Part shown: one piece after another, positions 34,115 through 42,631 of the stretch
Numbering within the stretch: position 1 is the first letter of the stretch
How the letters are laid out: the number at the start of each line of letters is the position of its first letter
From: DATILL01 sp035476575
GTDB taxonomy: Bacteria; Actinomycetota; Actinomycetes; Mycobacteriales; JACQDL01
DNA length: 64,000 nt
Reading direction: 5' to 3'
Assembly (NCBI GenBank): GCA_035476575.1
Contig: DATILL010000065.1
Location: 1-64,000, forward strand
Position numbers and translations under genes: made by a program
Notes under the pieces: generated by a model
Database searches by the model: none
What the model was told of the DNA's origin: nothing
What the model saw: the letters and a program-made list of their open reading frames with translations, nothing else

Positions 34115-35203
34115 GTGACCGCCACCTTGCCATCAGCCATCATCTCGGAACTCGCCACATCCGGAGACCTGCCCGCATACGTGTACGACCTGGCCGAGCT
34201 CAAAGACCACATCGCAGCGGTGCGCACGGCTATGGGCGACACCGAGCTTTACTACGCTGTCAAAGCCAACCCTGACCCGATGCTACTTCGTGTACTTGCG
34301 CCGTACGTCGATGGCTTCGAGGTTGCGTCAGGTGGCGAGCTGACACACATACGTGGACTGTTCCCGGATATGCCGGTCGCTTTCGGCGGTCCGGGGAAGA
34401 CAGACTCGGAGCTGTTCAGTGACGTGACCCGCTTGCATGTGGAGAGTTCCGGAGAACTAAGGCGGCTTCTCGCATCAGGTCGTTCCGCCGACATACTCCT
34501 CAGAGTGAACCTCGATATTTCGGTCAGCGGGGCAGCGCTGACAATGGGAGGCAGCGCAACACCTTTCGGCATGGACCCCGCCGGGATCTCCGAGTGCATC
34601 GAGCTACTGTCCGGCCAGACCGCAGTACGGCTACGCGGGATCCACGCGCACCTAGCAAGCGGGCTCGATGCCCCAAGGATGCTCGAACTCGCCACTGCCA
34701 TCCTCGCCTACGCCCGTAGCCTAGGCGTCACCGAGATCAACCTTGGCGGCGGCATGGCCGTCACCTATGCCGACCCCGACTCCCGGTTCGACTGGCACAC
34801 CTACGGAGCCGGCCTAGCCCGCCTTCGCCAAACCGGCGAAGTGCTACGCATCGAGCCTGGCCGCTCGCTCACCGTCTACTGCGGACGCTATATAACCCGC
34901 GTGATCGACGTGAAGCGAGTCCACGGCCAACTGTTCGCGGTGGTCGCAGGCGGCACCCACCACATCCGAACCCCCGCTACCAAGAACCACAACCAACCAC
35001 TCATCATCAAAGAGCCGGGCGAGCCGACCACCATCGTTGGCCAACTATGCACACCCAAGGATGTTCTAGCCCGGAAAATCCCGGTAAGCCTAAGACCCGG
35101 GGATGTCGTAGAGTTCACTATGGCCGGTGCCTATGCATGGAACATCTCACACACCGAATTCCTCATGCACCCAAAACCGAGCTTCCACTATATCAACGGC
35201 TAG
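34115..35203 (+). CDS. Fold-type III PLP-dependent decarboxylase (diaminopimelate/ornithine decarboxylase-like)
   Basis: A 362-residue enzyme. The PLP Lys is in YYAVKANPDP (about 46-55), then FEVASGGEL, INLGGGMAVTY (phosphate-binding Gly loop), EPGRSLTVYC, the Cys/Asp pair in LCTPKDVLA and GAYAWNISH near the end. All catalytic elements of the family are present. The short length and lack of a lysA neighbour set it apart from housekeeping LysA. It is closer in layout to SbnH/pyridoxal decarboxylases of accessory clusters. Base composition is lower in GC than the transfer genes, and it follows the GntR gene directly, so it is probably cargo. Confidence 0.8.
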   Translation: MTATLPSAIISELATSGDLPAYVYDLAELKDHIAAVRTAMGDTELYYAVKANPDPMLLRVLAPYVDGFEVASGGELTHIRGLFPDMPVAFGGPGKTDSELFSDVTRLHVESSGELRRLLASGRSADILLRVNLDISVSGAALTMGGSATPFGMDPAGISECIELLSGQTAVRLRGIHAHLASGLDAPRMLELATAILAYARSLGVTEINLGGGMAVTYADPDSRFDWHTYGAGLARLRQTGEVLRIEPGRSLTVYCGRYITRVIDVKRVHGQLFAVVAGGTHHIRTPATKNHNQPLIIKEPGEPTTIVGQLCTPKDVLARKIPVSLRPGDVVEFTMAGAYAWNISHTEFLMHPKPSFHYING

Positions 35204-35233
35204 ACCCAGCAACATGCCTCTCACTCCGACAAG

Positions 35234-35923
35234 TCACGTCTTCGCCCAGTCCACCACCACCGCCAACGCCCCCACCGCCGTCGCCACCGCCACCGCTACC
35301 CCCAACGCCGGCGCCAACGCCAACGACGCCAACGCCAACGACGCCAACGCCAACGCCAACGCCAACCTCTGCGGCGACCCGTCTGGCGGGCCCTGAGGGG
35401 TGAGGGTGACCTGGGCCAGGACTGGCTGTGTACAGACAAGGCTTGGTTGGTCGCCATCAACCAGGACAGAGATAGTGGTGGTCTGGCTGCGGCCGATAAG
35501 TTCTGGGCCGATCCTTAGGGAACTACCCTCGTAGGTAACTGGCGGAGTCAGTGAAGAGACAGGGCTGCACCGAACCTGCATCACCTTGACGATCTCAGCA
35601 CTCAGGTCGAATACCAGCGACCGACCCTGGTCAAAGGCGCTACTAGGGATATCCCGACGACCCCGGGCCGTCAGCTTGACCTCCACGAGGAAGGGGTCGG
35701 CCAACAGTCGCCCGTCGTGGCGGATCTCCAGGTCGGCGACGCCTCTCATACCTGGTGCGACCAGGGGAGTGGCCGGCGCCGCCCGGTAGTACAGGCGTTG
35801 CCGGGGCACCCAGGTGACCAGAAACGTTGGGACTCCGATCAGCAGCGCGACGAAGACACCGATCGCCGTCCACAACGTCCCTGACGAGTACCAATGCTCC
35901 GCAACGATCACCACGGTATGCAT
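35234..35923 (-). CDS. Membrane protein with repeat-derived C-terminal helix
   Basis: A 229-residue protein. One membrane segment lies near the N-terminus (LWTAIGVFVALLIGVPTFLV), and a soluble beta-rich domain at about 45-180. The C-terminus is a Leu/Ala repeat (LALALALASLALASLALA) followed by VAVAVATAVGALAVVV, which would form a second membrane helix. The repeat is encoded by tandem gccaac units. A gataat -10-like element lies 17 bases before the ATG. Function unknown; it converges with the decarboxylase gene. Confidence 0.6.
   Translation of the reverse strand: MHTVVIVAEHWYSSGTLWTAIGVFVALLIGVPTFLVTWVPRQRLYYRAAPATPLVAPGMRGVADLEIRHDGRLLADPFLVEVKLTARGRRDIPSSAFDQGRSLVFDLSAEIVKVMQVRCSPVSSLTPPVTYEGSSLRIGPELIGRSQTTTISVLVDGDQPSLVCTQPVLAQVTLTPQGPPDGSPQRLALALALASLALASLALAPALGVAVAVATAVGALAVVVDWAKT
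35311..35370. repeat. Tandem gccaac microsatellite
   Basis: About nine gccaac units, partly arranged as two copies of a 15-base unit (gccaacgccaacgac). It lies inside the 3' end of the membrane-protein gene on the opposite strand and encodes its Leu/Ala repeat in frame. Confidence 0.8.
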
Positions 35924-36308
35924 CTAAGCAGACACCGAGAATTATCCTGTCCGTGGGGAGTCGGCTGGCCCGAGCTGTCCCACCACTGCCGCTGACCTGC
36001 GCAAACGCGGTGGCACAGCCGAGAAGCTGGGGTCCCCTTGGCCGAGCGAGCACGACCGGCTGCAACGACGGCGGCAGGCTCGCTTGAACTCTCCCGGACG
36101 TTCGGGGACGGTCGAGCCCGGCAGGCTTCGGGACGAAGAGGGCTGCGGGTTCGAAGCCCGAAGGAGGAGCTGACCTACCCAGGTCCTCCGGGCAGGGGAC
36201 CACGGGAGGACCACACGGTACGCACGCTCGCAGACGGGACGCTCAGGACCGCACGGTCCGCCGAGTCCGCTGACCCGACGTGGACCGGCGGCGGACTCGG
36301 ACTACCGT
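35924..36308 (+). other. Non-coding right end of the element
   Basis: No gene is convincing here. A short frame reading into attR exists but its C-terminus is the usual artefact of a tRNA end read as protein. A T-arm-like stem-loop (gcgggttcgaagcccg) occurs near 36150 without a cloverleaf around it. Confidence 0.5.
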
Positions 36309-36352
36309 ACTGGGGGTCAAGGGGTCGCAGGTTCAAATCCTGTCGTCCCGAC
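36309..36352. repeat. attR: right copy of 44-base attachment repeat
   Basis: Identical to the 3' half of tRNA-Pro from the anticodon stem to just past the discriminator. It has no 5' half, so it is the element-borne end of the duplication. The chromosome resumes with the pgsA-like gene about 50 bases further on. Confidence 0.93.
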
Positions 36353-36403
36353 GGAACGCTCGGGTGCCGGCAGTAAGGCCGGCGCCAGCCGCAAGGAGGT
36401 CGG

Positions 36404-37057
36404 GTGCCACCGAGCACTGGTGAGCCCGCCGCGGGGGAGCCCGTAGGCCGGGTGGAGCCGGCGCCGGACCGGGCTCTCACCATTCCGAACGTGCTCAGCG
36501 TGCTGCGGCTGCTCGGCGTGCCGGTCTTTCTCTGGCTGCTGCTCGGACCACATGCGGACGGCTGGGCGCTGGTCGTCCTCGCGGTCTCCGGCGCGACCGA
36601 CTACCTGGACGGCAAGATCGCCCGGGCGCTGCATCAGACCAGCCGGATCGGCATCCTGCTGGACCCGGCCGCCGACCGGCTGTACATCTTCGCCACCCTG
36701 CTGGCCTTCGTGCTCCGTGACGTGGTGCCGCTGTGGCTCGCCGCCGCCGTCGTCGGGCGGGACGCGCTGCTGGCGCTCACCCTCCCCGTGCTCAAGCGGC
36801 ACGGGTACGGGCCGCTCCCGGTGCACTATCTCGGCAAGGCCGCGACGTTCAACCTGCTCTACGCCTTCCCGCTGCTGCTGCTGGCGCACGGTCACAGCGG
36901 CCCCGTCGCCGGCCTGGCCCGGCCGATCGGCTATGCCTTCACCGGATGGGGTGTCGCGCTGTACGCCTGGTCCGGCGCGCTGTACCTAGTCCAGGTGACG
37001 CGGCTGGTCCGGGCCGAGGATCCCAGCGGTGCCGTCGACGGGGTGGCCACCGGATGA
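36404..37057 (+). CDS. CDP-alcohol phosphatidyltransferase (PgsA2-like)
   Basis: A 217-residue membrane enzyme. The CDP-alcohol signature is complete (DYLDGKIAR, 8 residues, G, 3, D, 3, D in IGILLDPAADR). About five to six membrane helices follow, after a 25-residue cytoplasmic N-terminus. GTG start with AAGGAGG 7 bases upstream. It matches mycobacterial Rv1822 by position; the head group (glycerol phosphate or inositol phosphate) cannot be told from sequence alone. Confidence 0.9.
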   Translation: MPPSTGEPAAGEPVGRVEPAPDRALTIPNVLSVLRLLGVPVFLWLLLGPHADGWALVVLAVSGATDYLDGKIARALHQTSRIGILLDPAADRLYIFATLLAFVLRDVVPLWLAAAVVGRDALLALTLPVLKRHGYGPLPVHYLGKAATFNLLYAFPLLLLAHGHSGPVAGLARPIGYAFTGWGVALYAWSGALYLVQVTRLVRAEDPSGAVDGVATG

Positions 37058-38052
37058 CGCGGCGCCAGCCCAAGCACCGCCCCAAGCTCGGCGGCATGGC
37101 GGTGTCCCTGCTCAACGAGCTGCTCAACGGCACCGTCGACCAGGGCTATCTCAAGGCCGCCGAACGCCGGGCCGCTGGTACGCCCGCACCGCACCGGCGG
37201 CGCCGGCAGGCGGGCATCGCGGTGGGCCTGGTGCTGGTGGGGCTGCTGTTCGGGGTGGCCTTCCGGCAGACCCGGGCCCGGGCGCCGGAGTCCGAACGGG
37301 CCAAGCTCGCCCTGATCCACGATATCGAACAGCGGACCCGGACCAGCGACGAGCTCGAACGCCGGGTCGGTGACCTGGCCGCCCAGGTCGCCCGGGAGCG
37401 CGACGCCGCGCTGGCGGCCAGCAGCGAGGGCAACCGGGAGGTCGCCGCACTGCGGGCGGCCGAGCGTCGCGACGGGCTGGCCCCGGTCCGAGGGCCGGGC
37501 GTGCTGGTCACCGTCGGCGACGCCCAGCCACGGCAGCAGACCGACCCGGTCAGCGGCCAGCCGCTGATCCTGCCGCCGGACGAGAACGGCCGGATCAGTG
37601 ACCGGGACCTGCAGGCCGTGGTCAACGGCCTGTGGGCAGCAGGCGGCGAGGCCATCTCGGTCGACGGCCGCCGGCTGACCCCAACCAGCACCATCCGGGA
37701 GGCCGGCAACGCCATCCTCGTCGACTTCTTCCCGGTCACCTCGCCGTACCAGGTGGAGGTGATCGGCCACCCGGACCTGCTGCTGCCGCGGTTCGTGGAC
37801 AGCCGGGTCGGGCAACAGTTCCAGACCTACGTCGGGGCATACCAGATCGAGTTCGACGTCCGCCGTGCCGACGTGATCACCCTGAGTGCCGCGACGGGCA
37901 CCGACCTGAAGTACGCTTTCTCGCTGCCCGTCCCGACACCGACCCCAGCCTCCGGCGCTTCCGGTACGGCGGCCCCCACGCCGACGGCGCCGACCGGTCG
38001 TCCCCCAGCCGTCAGCACGCCCGGCATGCCCAGCCCCGGAGGTACCAGGTGA
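37054..38052 (+). CDS. DUF881 membrane-anchored protein (first copy)
   Basis: A 332-residue protein: basic cytoplasmic N-terminus, one membrane helix (AGIAVGLVLVGLLFGVAF, about 53-70), a coiled-coil stretch (about 85-140) and a DUF881 domain outside the membrane with the conserved GPGVLVTVGDA and LQAVVNGLWAAGGEAISV. The tail is Pro/Thr-rich. Part of the conserved block DUF881-DUF1290-DUF881, overlapping both neighbours by 4 bases. Homologous genes occur beside division genes; exact role unknown. Confidence 0.88.
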   Translation: MTRRQPKHRPKLGGMAVSLLNELLNGTVDQGYLKAAERRAAGTPAPHRRRRQAGIAVGLVLVGLLFGVAFRQTRARAPESERAKLALIHDIEQRTRTSDELERRVGDLAAQVARERDAALAASSEGNREVAALRAAERRDGLAPVRGPGVLVTVGDAQPRQQTDPVSGQPLILPPDENGRISDRDLQAVVNGLWAAGGEAISVDGRRLTPTSTIREAGNAILVDFFPVTSPYQVEVIGHPDLLLPRFVDSRVGQQFQTYVGAYQIEFDVRRADVITLSAATGTDLKYAFSLPVPTPTPASGASGTAAPTPTAPTGRPPAVSTPGMPSPGGTR

Positions 38053-38381
38053 TCCCGGCCGTAGCCCTGATCGCAGGCGTCGTCCTGGGGCTGGTGCTCG
38101 AGCCGCAGGTGCCGGTGTGGTTGCAGCCCTACCTGCCCATCGCGGTGGTGGCGGCGCTGGACGCGGTGTTCGGCGGCATCCGGGCTCGGCTGGACGGGCT
38201 GTTCGACGCGAAGGTGTTCGTGGTGTCCTTCACCTCGAACGTGCTGGTCGCGGCGCTCATCGTCTTCCTGGGCGACCATCTCGGCGTCGGCGCGCAGCTC
38301 TCCACCGGCGTGGTCGTCGTCCTCGGTATCCGGATCTTCGGCAACGCCGCCGCGATCCGCCGGCACCTGTTCCGGGCTTGA
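38049..38381 (+). CDS. Small basic membrane protein, DUF1290 (Sbp-like)
   Basis: A 110-residue protein with three membrane helices (VALIAGVVLGLVL, PYLPIAVVAALDAVFGGI, LVAALIVFLGDHLGVG) and the conserved ending IFGNAAAIRRHLF. The GTG overlaps the previous stop. Corresponds to Rv1824 and Bacillus Sbp from the division-gene region. Confidence 0.9.
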   Translation: MIPAVALIAGVVLGLVLEPQVPVWLQPYLPIAVVAALDAVFGGIRARLDGLFDAKVFVVSFTSNVLVAALIVFLGDHLGVGAQLSTGVVVVLGIRIFGNAAAIRRHLFRA

Positions 38382-38392
38382 CTGGAGGAGAC

Positions 38393-39415
38393 GTGAACGA
38401 GGCCAGGGGCAGCGCCGCTGGACCCGGCGGCGGCGGTTCCACCCCAGCCGACGACGCGGGTACGACGGAGCCGGAGCCGGCCCGTCCGGAGGAGCGGGAG
38501 GCACCCGCGGGGCAGGCGGCCGAGCCTGCCGGGGCTGAGCCGGCACCAGTGGCACCACCAGCCACGGCAGAGGCCGAGCAGGGGGACAAGGCGGAGGTAA
38601 CCGCCACCGAGGACACACCTGCACCTGAGGTCAAGCCAACGCCAGAGGGCGACGGCTCGACCACGGATCTCGATGAGACTCCGATACGGCAGCCGAGGAG
38701 CCGCCTGCTGTCGGCTCGGTTCTGGGGTGCCTCCCCGGCTGGCCTGCTGATCGGCCTGCTGCTCGCCCTGCTCGGCTTCGGCCTGGTCATCCAGCTGCAG
38801 AACAACACCGTCACCGGCCTGGCCAGCCGCCGTCAGGACGACCTGGTCCGGATCCTCGACGACCTGTCCAGCCGGGAGGAGCGGCTGCGCCAGCAGCTCG
38901 CCTCTCTCCAGGCAGCCCGGGACCGGCTGTCGGCCGGTGGCGACAGCTCGGCCGCCGCGCTGGCCGAGGCGCACCGCCGGTCCGCCGAGCTCGGCATCCT
39001 GGCCGGCACCGTGCCGGCGCAGGGCAAGGGCATCGAGCTCACGATCAGCGATCCCGGTGGCCGCCTGAGCGCGGACAACCTGCTCGACACGATCGAGGAG
39101 CTGCGCGGGGCAGGTGCCGAGGCGATCCAGGTCGGGACGGCCCGCATCGGGCTGTCCTCCGCGTTCACCCAGGACACCGCGGGCAGCCCGATCGTTGTCG
39201 ACGGCATCATCCTGTCGGCGCCGTACGTGATTCTGGCCATCGGCGACGGGCCGACCATGGCTACCGCGATGAACATCCCGGGAGGGGTCGTGGACACGGT
39301 CCGGCAGGTCGGTGCCAATGCCCAGATCCGGCAGCCGGAGACGGTGCAGATCCGCGCTTTGCGGCGGCTCGAACAGCCTCAGTACGCTCAACCGGCCCCC
39401 AGCACGGGCAACTGA
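38393..39415 (+). CDS. DUF881 membrane-anchored protein (second copy)
   Basis: A 340-residue protein with a long acidic Glu/Pro/Ala-rich cytoplasmic N-terminus (residues 1-110), one membrane helix (GLLIGLLLALLGFGLVI), a coiled coil (SREERLRQQLASLQAARDRL) and an external DUF881 domain (GIELTISDPGG, ELRGAGAEAIQV). GTG start after GGAGGAG. The acidic N-terminus contrasts with the basic one of the first copy, which could allow the two to interact. Confidence 0.88.
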   Translation: MNEARGSAAGPGGGGSTPADDAGTTEPEPARPEEREAPAGQAAEPAGAEPAPVAPPATAEAEQGDKAEVTATEDTPAPEVKPTPEGDGSTTDLDETPIRQPRSRLLSARFWGASPAGLLIGLLLALLGFGLVIQLQNNTVTGLASRRQDDLVRILDDLSSREERLRQQLASLQAARDRLSAGGDSSAAALAEAHRRSAELGILAGTVPAQGKGIELTISDPGGRLSADNLLDTIEELRGAGAEAIQVGTARIGLSSAFTQDTAGSPIVVDGIILSAPYVILAIGDGPTMATAMNIPGGVVDTVRQVGANAQIRQPETVQIRALRRLEQPQYAQPAPSTGN

Positions 39416-39438
39416 CCAGCAGAACCAGTGAGGATCAC

Positions 39439-39822
39439 GTGATACCGCAGGACCTGAAGTACACCGCCGAGCACGAGTGGGTCCGACCCGGCACGGGAAA
39501 CGTCGTCCGGGTGGGCATCACCGACTACGCGCAGGGCTCCCTCGGCGACATCGTGTTCGTCAACCTGCCGGAGGTGGGCGCCGCGGTCGAGTCCGGCCAG
39601 CCGATGGGCGAGGTGGAGTCGACCAAGAGCGTCTCGGACATCTACGCGCCCGTGTCCGGTACCGTGACAGCGCGCAACGAGGCGCTGGACGGCCAGCCCG
39701 AGCTGGTCAACTCCGACCCGTACGGCGAGGGTTGGATGATCGAGATCACGATCGACCACGGGGCTTCGACGGCCGGCCTGATGGATGCGGTCGCCTATCG
39801 AGGCCTCACCGCAGCAAGCTGA
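39439..39822 (+). CDS. gcvH: Glycine cleavage system H protein
   Basis: A 127-residue lipoyl carrier protein. The lipoylated Lys is K63 in VESTKSVSDIYAPVSG; flanking GDIVFVNLPEVG and GEGWMIEI are typical. It shuttles the aminomethyl group between the P, T and L proteins. It is 3.2 kb upstream of gcvP, in the gcvH-garA-ftsR order of mycobacteria. gcvT is not in the window. Confidence 0.95.
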   Translation: MIPQDLKYTAEHEWVRPGTGNVVRVGITDYAQGSLGDIVFVNLPEVGAAVESGQPMGEVESTKSVSDIYAPVSGTVTARNEALDGQPELVNSDPYGEGWMIEITIDHGASTAGLMDAVAYRGLTAAS

Positions 39823-39965
39823 CTCGGGCACGACCCGGAGTCTCCACCGCAGGTTGACCTTGAGGATCGGCCGTGACTACCCTCGCCGGATACCGGCACG
39901 GATCCGCGGGGGAGCGCCGCCGGCCCGTGTCGATCTCTCACCGCCGCTAGGAGGCGACCCCCACT

Positions 39966-40520
39966 GTGTTCTGCACCCGGTGCGGCCACCAGAACCCCGA
40001 CGGCAGCCGGTACTGCGCGCACTGCGGCAACCTGCTCACCGAGCCGGGCGGGTCTGAGGCCACGTCAGTGATCAACGTCGGAGCGCTGGAGGAGGCGCCG
40101 GAGCAGCCCGAGGTTCCGGTCGAGAGCCAGCTCGGCGCGGTTGACGCGCTGCCCGCCGGCTCAGCCCTGCTGGTGGTCAAGCGCGGCCCGAACGCCGGCA
40201 GCCGGTTCCTGCTCGACCGGGAGACCACCACCGCCGGGCGGCACCCGGACAGCGACATCTTTCTCGATGACGTGACCGTCTCCCGCCGGCACGCGGAGTT
40301 CCGCCGCGAGGCCGGCGTGTTCAGCGTGCATGACGTCGGCAGCCTGAACGGCACCTACGTCAACCGGGAGCGGATCGAGTCGACCGCGCTGGCCGGCGGC
40401 GACGAGGTGCAGATCGGCAAGTTCCGGCTGGTGTTCCTGGTCGGCAGCCGGACGCCGTCCGGCGGGCTTGGCGCGCGCACGGTCGGGGAGGACGCACACC
40501 CCGGCGAGGCGAGCAGGTGA
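39966..40520 (+). CDS. garA: FHA-domain regulator GarA-like with zinc ribbon
   Basis: A 184-residue protein. It begins with a zinc ribbon (FCTRCGHQNPDGSRYCAHCG) and has an FHA domain at about 65-165 (TTAGRHPDSDIFLDDVTVSR, HDVGSLNGTYVN) that binds phosphothreonine. In mycobacteria GarA controls 2-oxoglutarate/glutamate metabolism and is switched by PknB/PknG at an ETTS motif. Here the equivalent site near residue 32 reads EATS, keeping only the second Thr. The gene overlaps ftsR (GTGA). Confidence 0.9.
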   Translation: MFCTRCGHQNPDGSRYCAHCGNLLTEPGGSEATSVINVGALEEAPEQPEVPVESQLGAVDALPAGSALLVVKRGPNAGSRFLLDRETTTAGRHPDSDIFLDDVTVSRRHAEFRREAGVFSVHDVGSLNGTYVNRERIESTALAGGDEVQIGKFRLVFLVGSRTPSGGLGARTVGEDAHPGEASR

Positions 40521-41260
40521 GTGGCGCGGGGCTGCCCGCCCGGGCACACCTGAGCATCGGCGAGGTGCTGGCCGAGCTACGGTCGGAGTTCCCCGACGTC
40601 ACGATCTCCAAGATCCGGTTCCTCGAGTCGGAGGGGCTGATCCAGCCGGAGCGGACGCCGTCCGGGTATCGGAAGTTCGCCCGGGAGGACGTCGCCCGGC
40701 TGCGTTACGTGCTGTCCCAGCAGCGTGACCACTACCTCCCGCTGCGGGTGATCAAGGAGAACCTCGACGCCATTGACCTCGGGCTGGAGCCGCCGAACCG
40801 GCCCGGCGGGTCGGCCCAGGGGCCGCGCCGGCTGATGGCGGCGGCCGACCTGCCCGGGCCGGAGGAGTTCCTGCCTGAGCCGGGCGAGGTGCGGATGTCC
40901 CGGGAGGAGCTGCTGACCGCCGCGGGGCTGCAGCCCGCGGCGTTGGACGCGCTGGAGCAGGCCGGTCTGATCGTGCGGCGGGGCAAGGGCAGCCACTACG
41001 ACGGCGACGCGCTGGTCGTGGCGCGCACGGTGGTGGAGATGGGGCGGTTCGGCATCGAGCCGCGGCACCTGCGCCCATACCGGGCCACCGCCGACCGTGA
41101 GGTCGGCCTGTTCCAGCAGGTCGTCTCGCCGATGCTGCGGCAGCGGAACCCGGAGGGCCGGGCCCGCGCCGAGGAGTCAGTGCGTGAGCTGGCCGCGCTG
41201 TCCGTACGCTTGCACGCGACCCTGATCCGGGCCGGGCTGCGTGCCGAGCTGGGCGGGTGA
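40517..41260 (+). CDS. ftsR: MerR-family regulator FtsR-like (Rv1828 family)
   Basis: A 247-residue regulator. A MerR-type winged helix lies at about 12-80 (LSIGEVLAELRSEFPDVTIS, KIRFLESEGLIQPERTPSGY), followed by a second helix-turn-helix-like and helical region at about 128-240. Homologues in Corynebacterium (FtsR) activate ftsZ expression. Coupled to garA. A hairpin follows its stop. Confidence 0.88.
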   Translation: MSGAGLPARAHLSIGEVLAELRSEFPDVTISKIRFLESEGLIQPERTPSGYRKFAREDVARLRYVLSQQRDHYLPLRVIKENLDAIDLGLEPPNRPGGSAQGPRRLMAAADLPGPEEFLPEPGEVRMSREELLTAAGLQPAALDALEQAGLIVRRGKGSHYDGDALVVARTVVEMGRFGIEPRHLRPYRATADREVGLFQQVVSPMLRQRNPEGRARAEESVRELAALSVRLHATLIRAGLRAELGG

Positions 41261-41289
41261 GGGCCGGCCTTGTCGGGCGACATCGACCC

Positions 41290-41311
41290 GGCTGCTGAGG
41301 CTGAAGCAGCC
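41290..41311 (+). terminator. Hairpin after ftsR
   Basis: A 7-base stem ggctgct/agcagcc with an 8-base loop, extended by C/G pairs across a bulge, 29 bases after the ftsR stop. It separates the garA-ftsR unit from the nuclease gene. Confidence 0.45.
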
Positions 41312-41376
41312 CGGGCCGTGTAGCGTCGCTGTAGCGGACTGGTACAGATTGTCCGGCGGCAACCGAAGGGGACACG

Positions 41377-41844
41377 GTGAACGAGCTGCATGTGGTGGGC
41401 GTGCGGGTCGAGCTGCCCGCCAACCAGCCGATCGTGCTGCTCAAGGAGACCACGGGTGACCGATACCTGCCAATCTGGATCGGTGCGGTCGAGGCGTCCG
41501 CGATCGCCTTCGAACAACAGGGGGTCCGCCCGTCCCGCCCGATGACCCACGACCTGCTCCGGGACGTGATCGGCGCGCTCGGTGCCCAGCTCCAGGCCGT
41601 ACACATCACCGACCTGCGGGACGGGATCTTCTTCGCCGAGCTGATCTTCGCCAGCGGGGCTCGGGTCAGCTCCCGGCCGTCCGACGCGATCGCGCTGGCC
41701 CTACGTACCGGGTCGCCGATCTTCGGCGAGGAGACGGTGCTGTCCGAGGCCGGCATCGCCATCCCGGACGAGCAGGAGGACGAGGTGGAGAAGTTCCGCG
41801 AGTTCCTGGACCGGATCTCGCCGGACGACTTCGCCGGATCCTGA
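41377..41844 (+). CDS. Bifunctional nuclease family protein (DUF151)
   Basis: A 155-residue protein with the DUF151/BFN domain (PIVLLKETTGDRYLPIWIG, ISDL-like HITDLRDGIFFAEL, SSRPSDAIALALRTGSPIF). Corresponds to Rv1829. GTG start after GAAGGGGAC. Members have reported DNase/RNase activity in plants; the bacterial role is unclear. Confidence 0.9.
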   Translation: MNELHVVGVRVELPANQPIVLLKETTGDRYLPIWIGAVEASAIAFEQQGVRPSRPMTHDLLRDVIGALGAQLQAVHITDLRDGIFFAELIFASGARVSSRPSDAIALALRTGSPIFGEETVLSEAGIAIPDEQEDEVEKFREFLDRISPDDFAGS

Positions 41845-41918
41845 GCGAGCACGGAGCCGGGCGGACGAGGCGGAGAGGTCTCCTTGAGGCCAAGACACGG
41901 ACACGCCGTTGTGGCGCG

Positions 41919-41947
41919 TTGACCTCGCCTGTCAGGCGGCTTAACGT
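41919..41947 (+). promoter_or_regulatory. Sigma-A-type promoter before the second merR gene
   Basis: TTGACC at 41919 and TAACGT at 41942 are separated by 17 bases. The start codon of the MerR gene is 85 bases downstream. Both hexamers fit the housekeeping consensus well for a GC-rich genome. Confidence 0.55.
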
Positions 41948-42031
41948 CGAAATTCCCACGGTGTGAGTTTGCCGGGGCCTGCTCGCGTGCCGTAGCCGGC
42001 CTGGCAGGTCGCGACAGAGCAGGAGGCCTCG

Positions 42032-42625
42032 GTGGCAGGACGCGACAACCGGGACACTGGTCGGCCGTCTCGTGAGCTGCCCCGCCAGGAGGCGTTGTTC
42101 GCCGCCGAGCCGGACGTTCCAGATGAGCTGGTCGGCTACCGCGGCCCGACCGCCTGCGCCGCGGCGAACATCACCTATCGCCAGCTCGACTACTGGGCAC
42201 GCACCGGCCTGGTGGAGCCGTCCATCCGGTCCGCCGCCGGCTCGGGCACCCAGCGGTTGTACTCGTTCACCGACATCCTGGTGCTCAAGGTGGTCAAGCG
42301 GCTGCTGGACGCGGGCGTGTCCCTGCAGAACATCAGGGTCGCGATCAGCCACCTGCGGGCCCGCGGCGTGGCGGACCTAGCTCAGATCACCCTGCTCTCG
42401 GACGGCACCACGGTGTATGAGTGCACCTCCCCGGAGGAGATCGTCGACCTGTTGGCCGGCGGCCAAGGTGTGTTCGGCATCGCCGTCTCCGGTGCGCTGC
42501 GGGAGCTGTCGGGCTCGCTGGCCGAGATGCCCGGCGAGCGCGCCGACCAGACGGTCGAGGCCTCCGGCGGCGCCAGCCCGGACGAGCTGTCAGAACGCCG
42601 ACGGAGCCGTACCGCGTCGGCCTGA
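42032..42625 (+). CDS. MerR-family transcriptional regulator (Rv1830 family)
   Basis: A 197-residue regulator with a MerR helix-turn-helix at about 38-110 (TACAAANITYRQLDYWARTG, RLYSFTDILVLKVVKRLLDA). A C-terminal domain of about 80 residues may sense a ligand or protein. It sits just before the glycine riboswitch and gcvP, as in mycobacteria, but nothing shows that it regulates gcvP. GTG start. Confidence 0.88.
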   Translation: MAGRDNRDTGRPSRELPRQEALFAAEPDVPDELVGYRGPTACAAANITYRQLDYWARTGLVEPSIRSAAGSGTQRLYSFTDILVLKVVKRLLDAGVSLQNIRVAISHLRARGVADLAQITLLSDGTTVYECTSPEEIVDLLAGGQGVFGIAVSGALRELSGSLAEMPGERADQTVEASGGASPDELSERRRSRTASA

Positions 42626-42631
42626 GACCCG

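Noticed and set aside
36130..36170. tRNA gene suggested by a T-arm-like gcgggttcgaagcccg
   Set aside because: No matching acceptor stem, D arm or anticodon arm can be drawn in the flanking 60 bases.
36038..36376. 112-codon frame across attR
   Set aside because: It ends in the translated tRNA 3' half, a common artefact, and its codon bias is weak.
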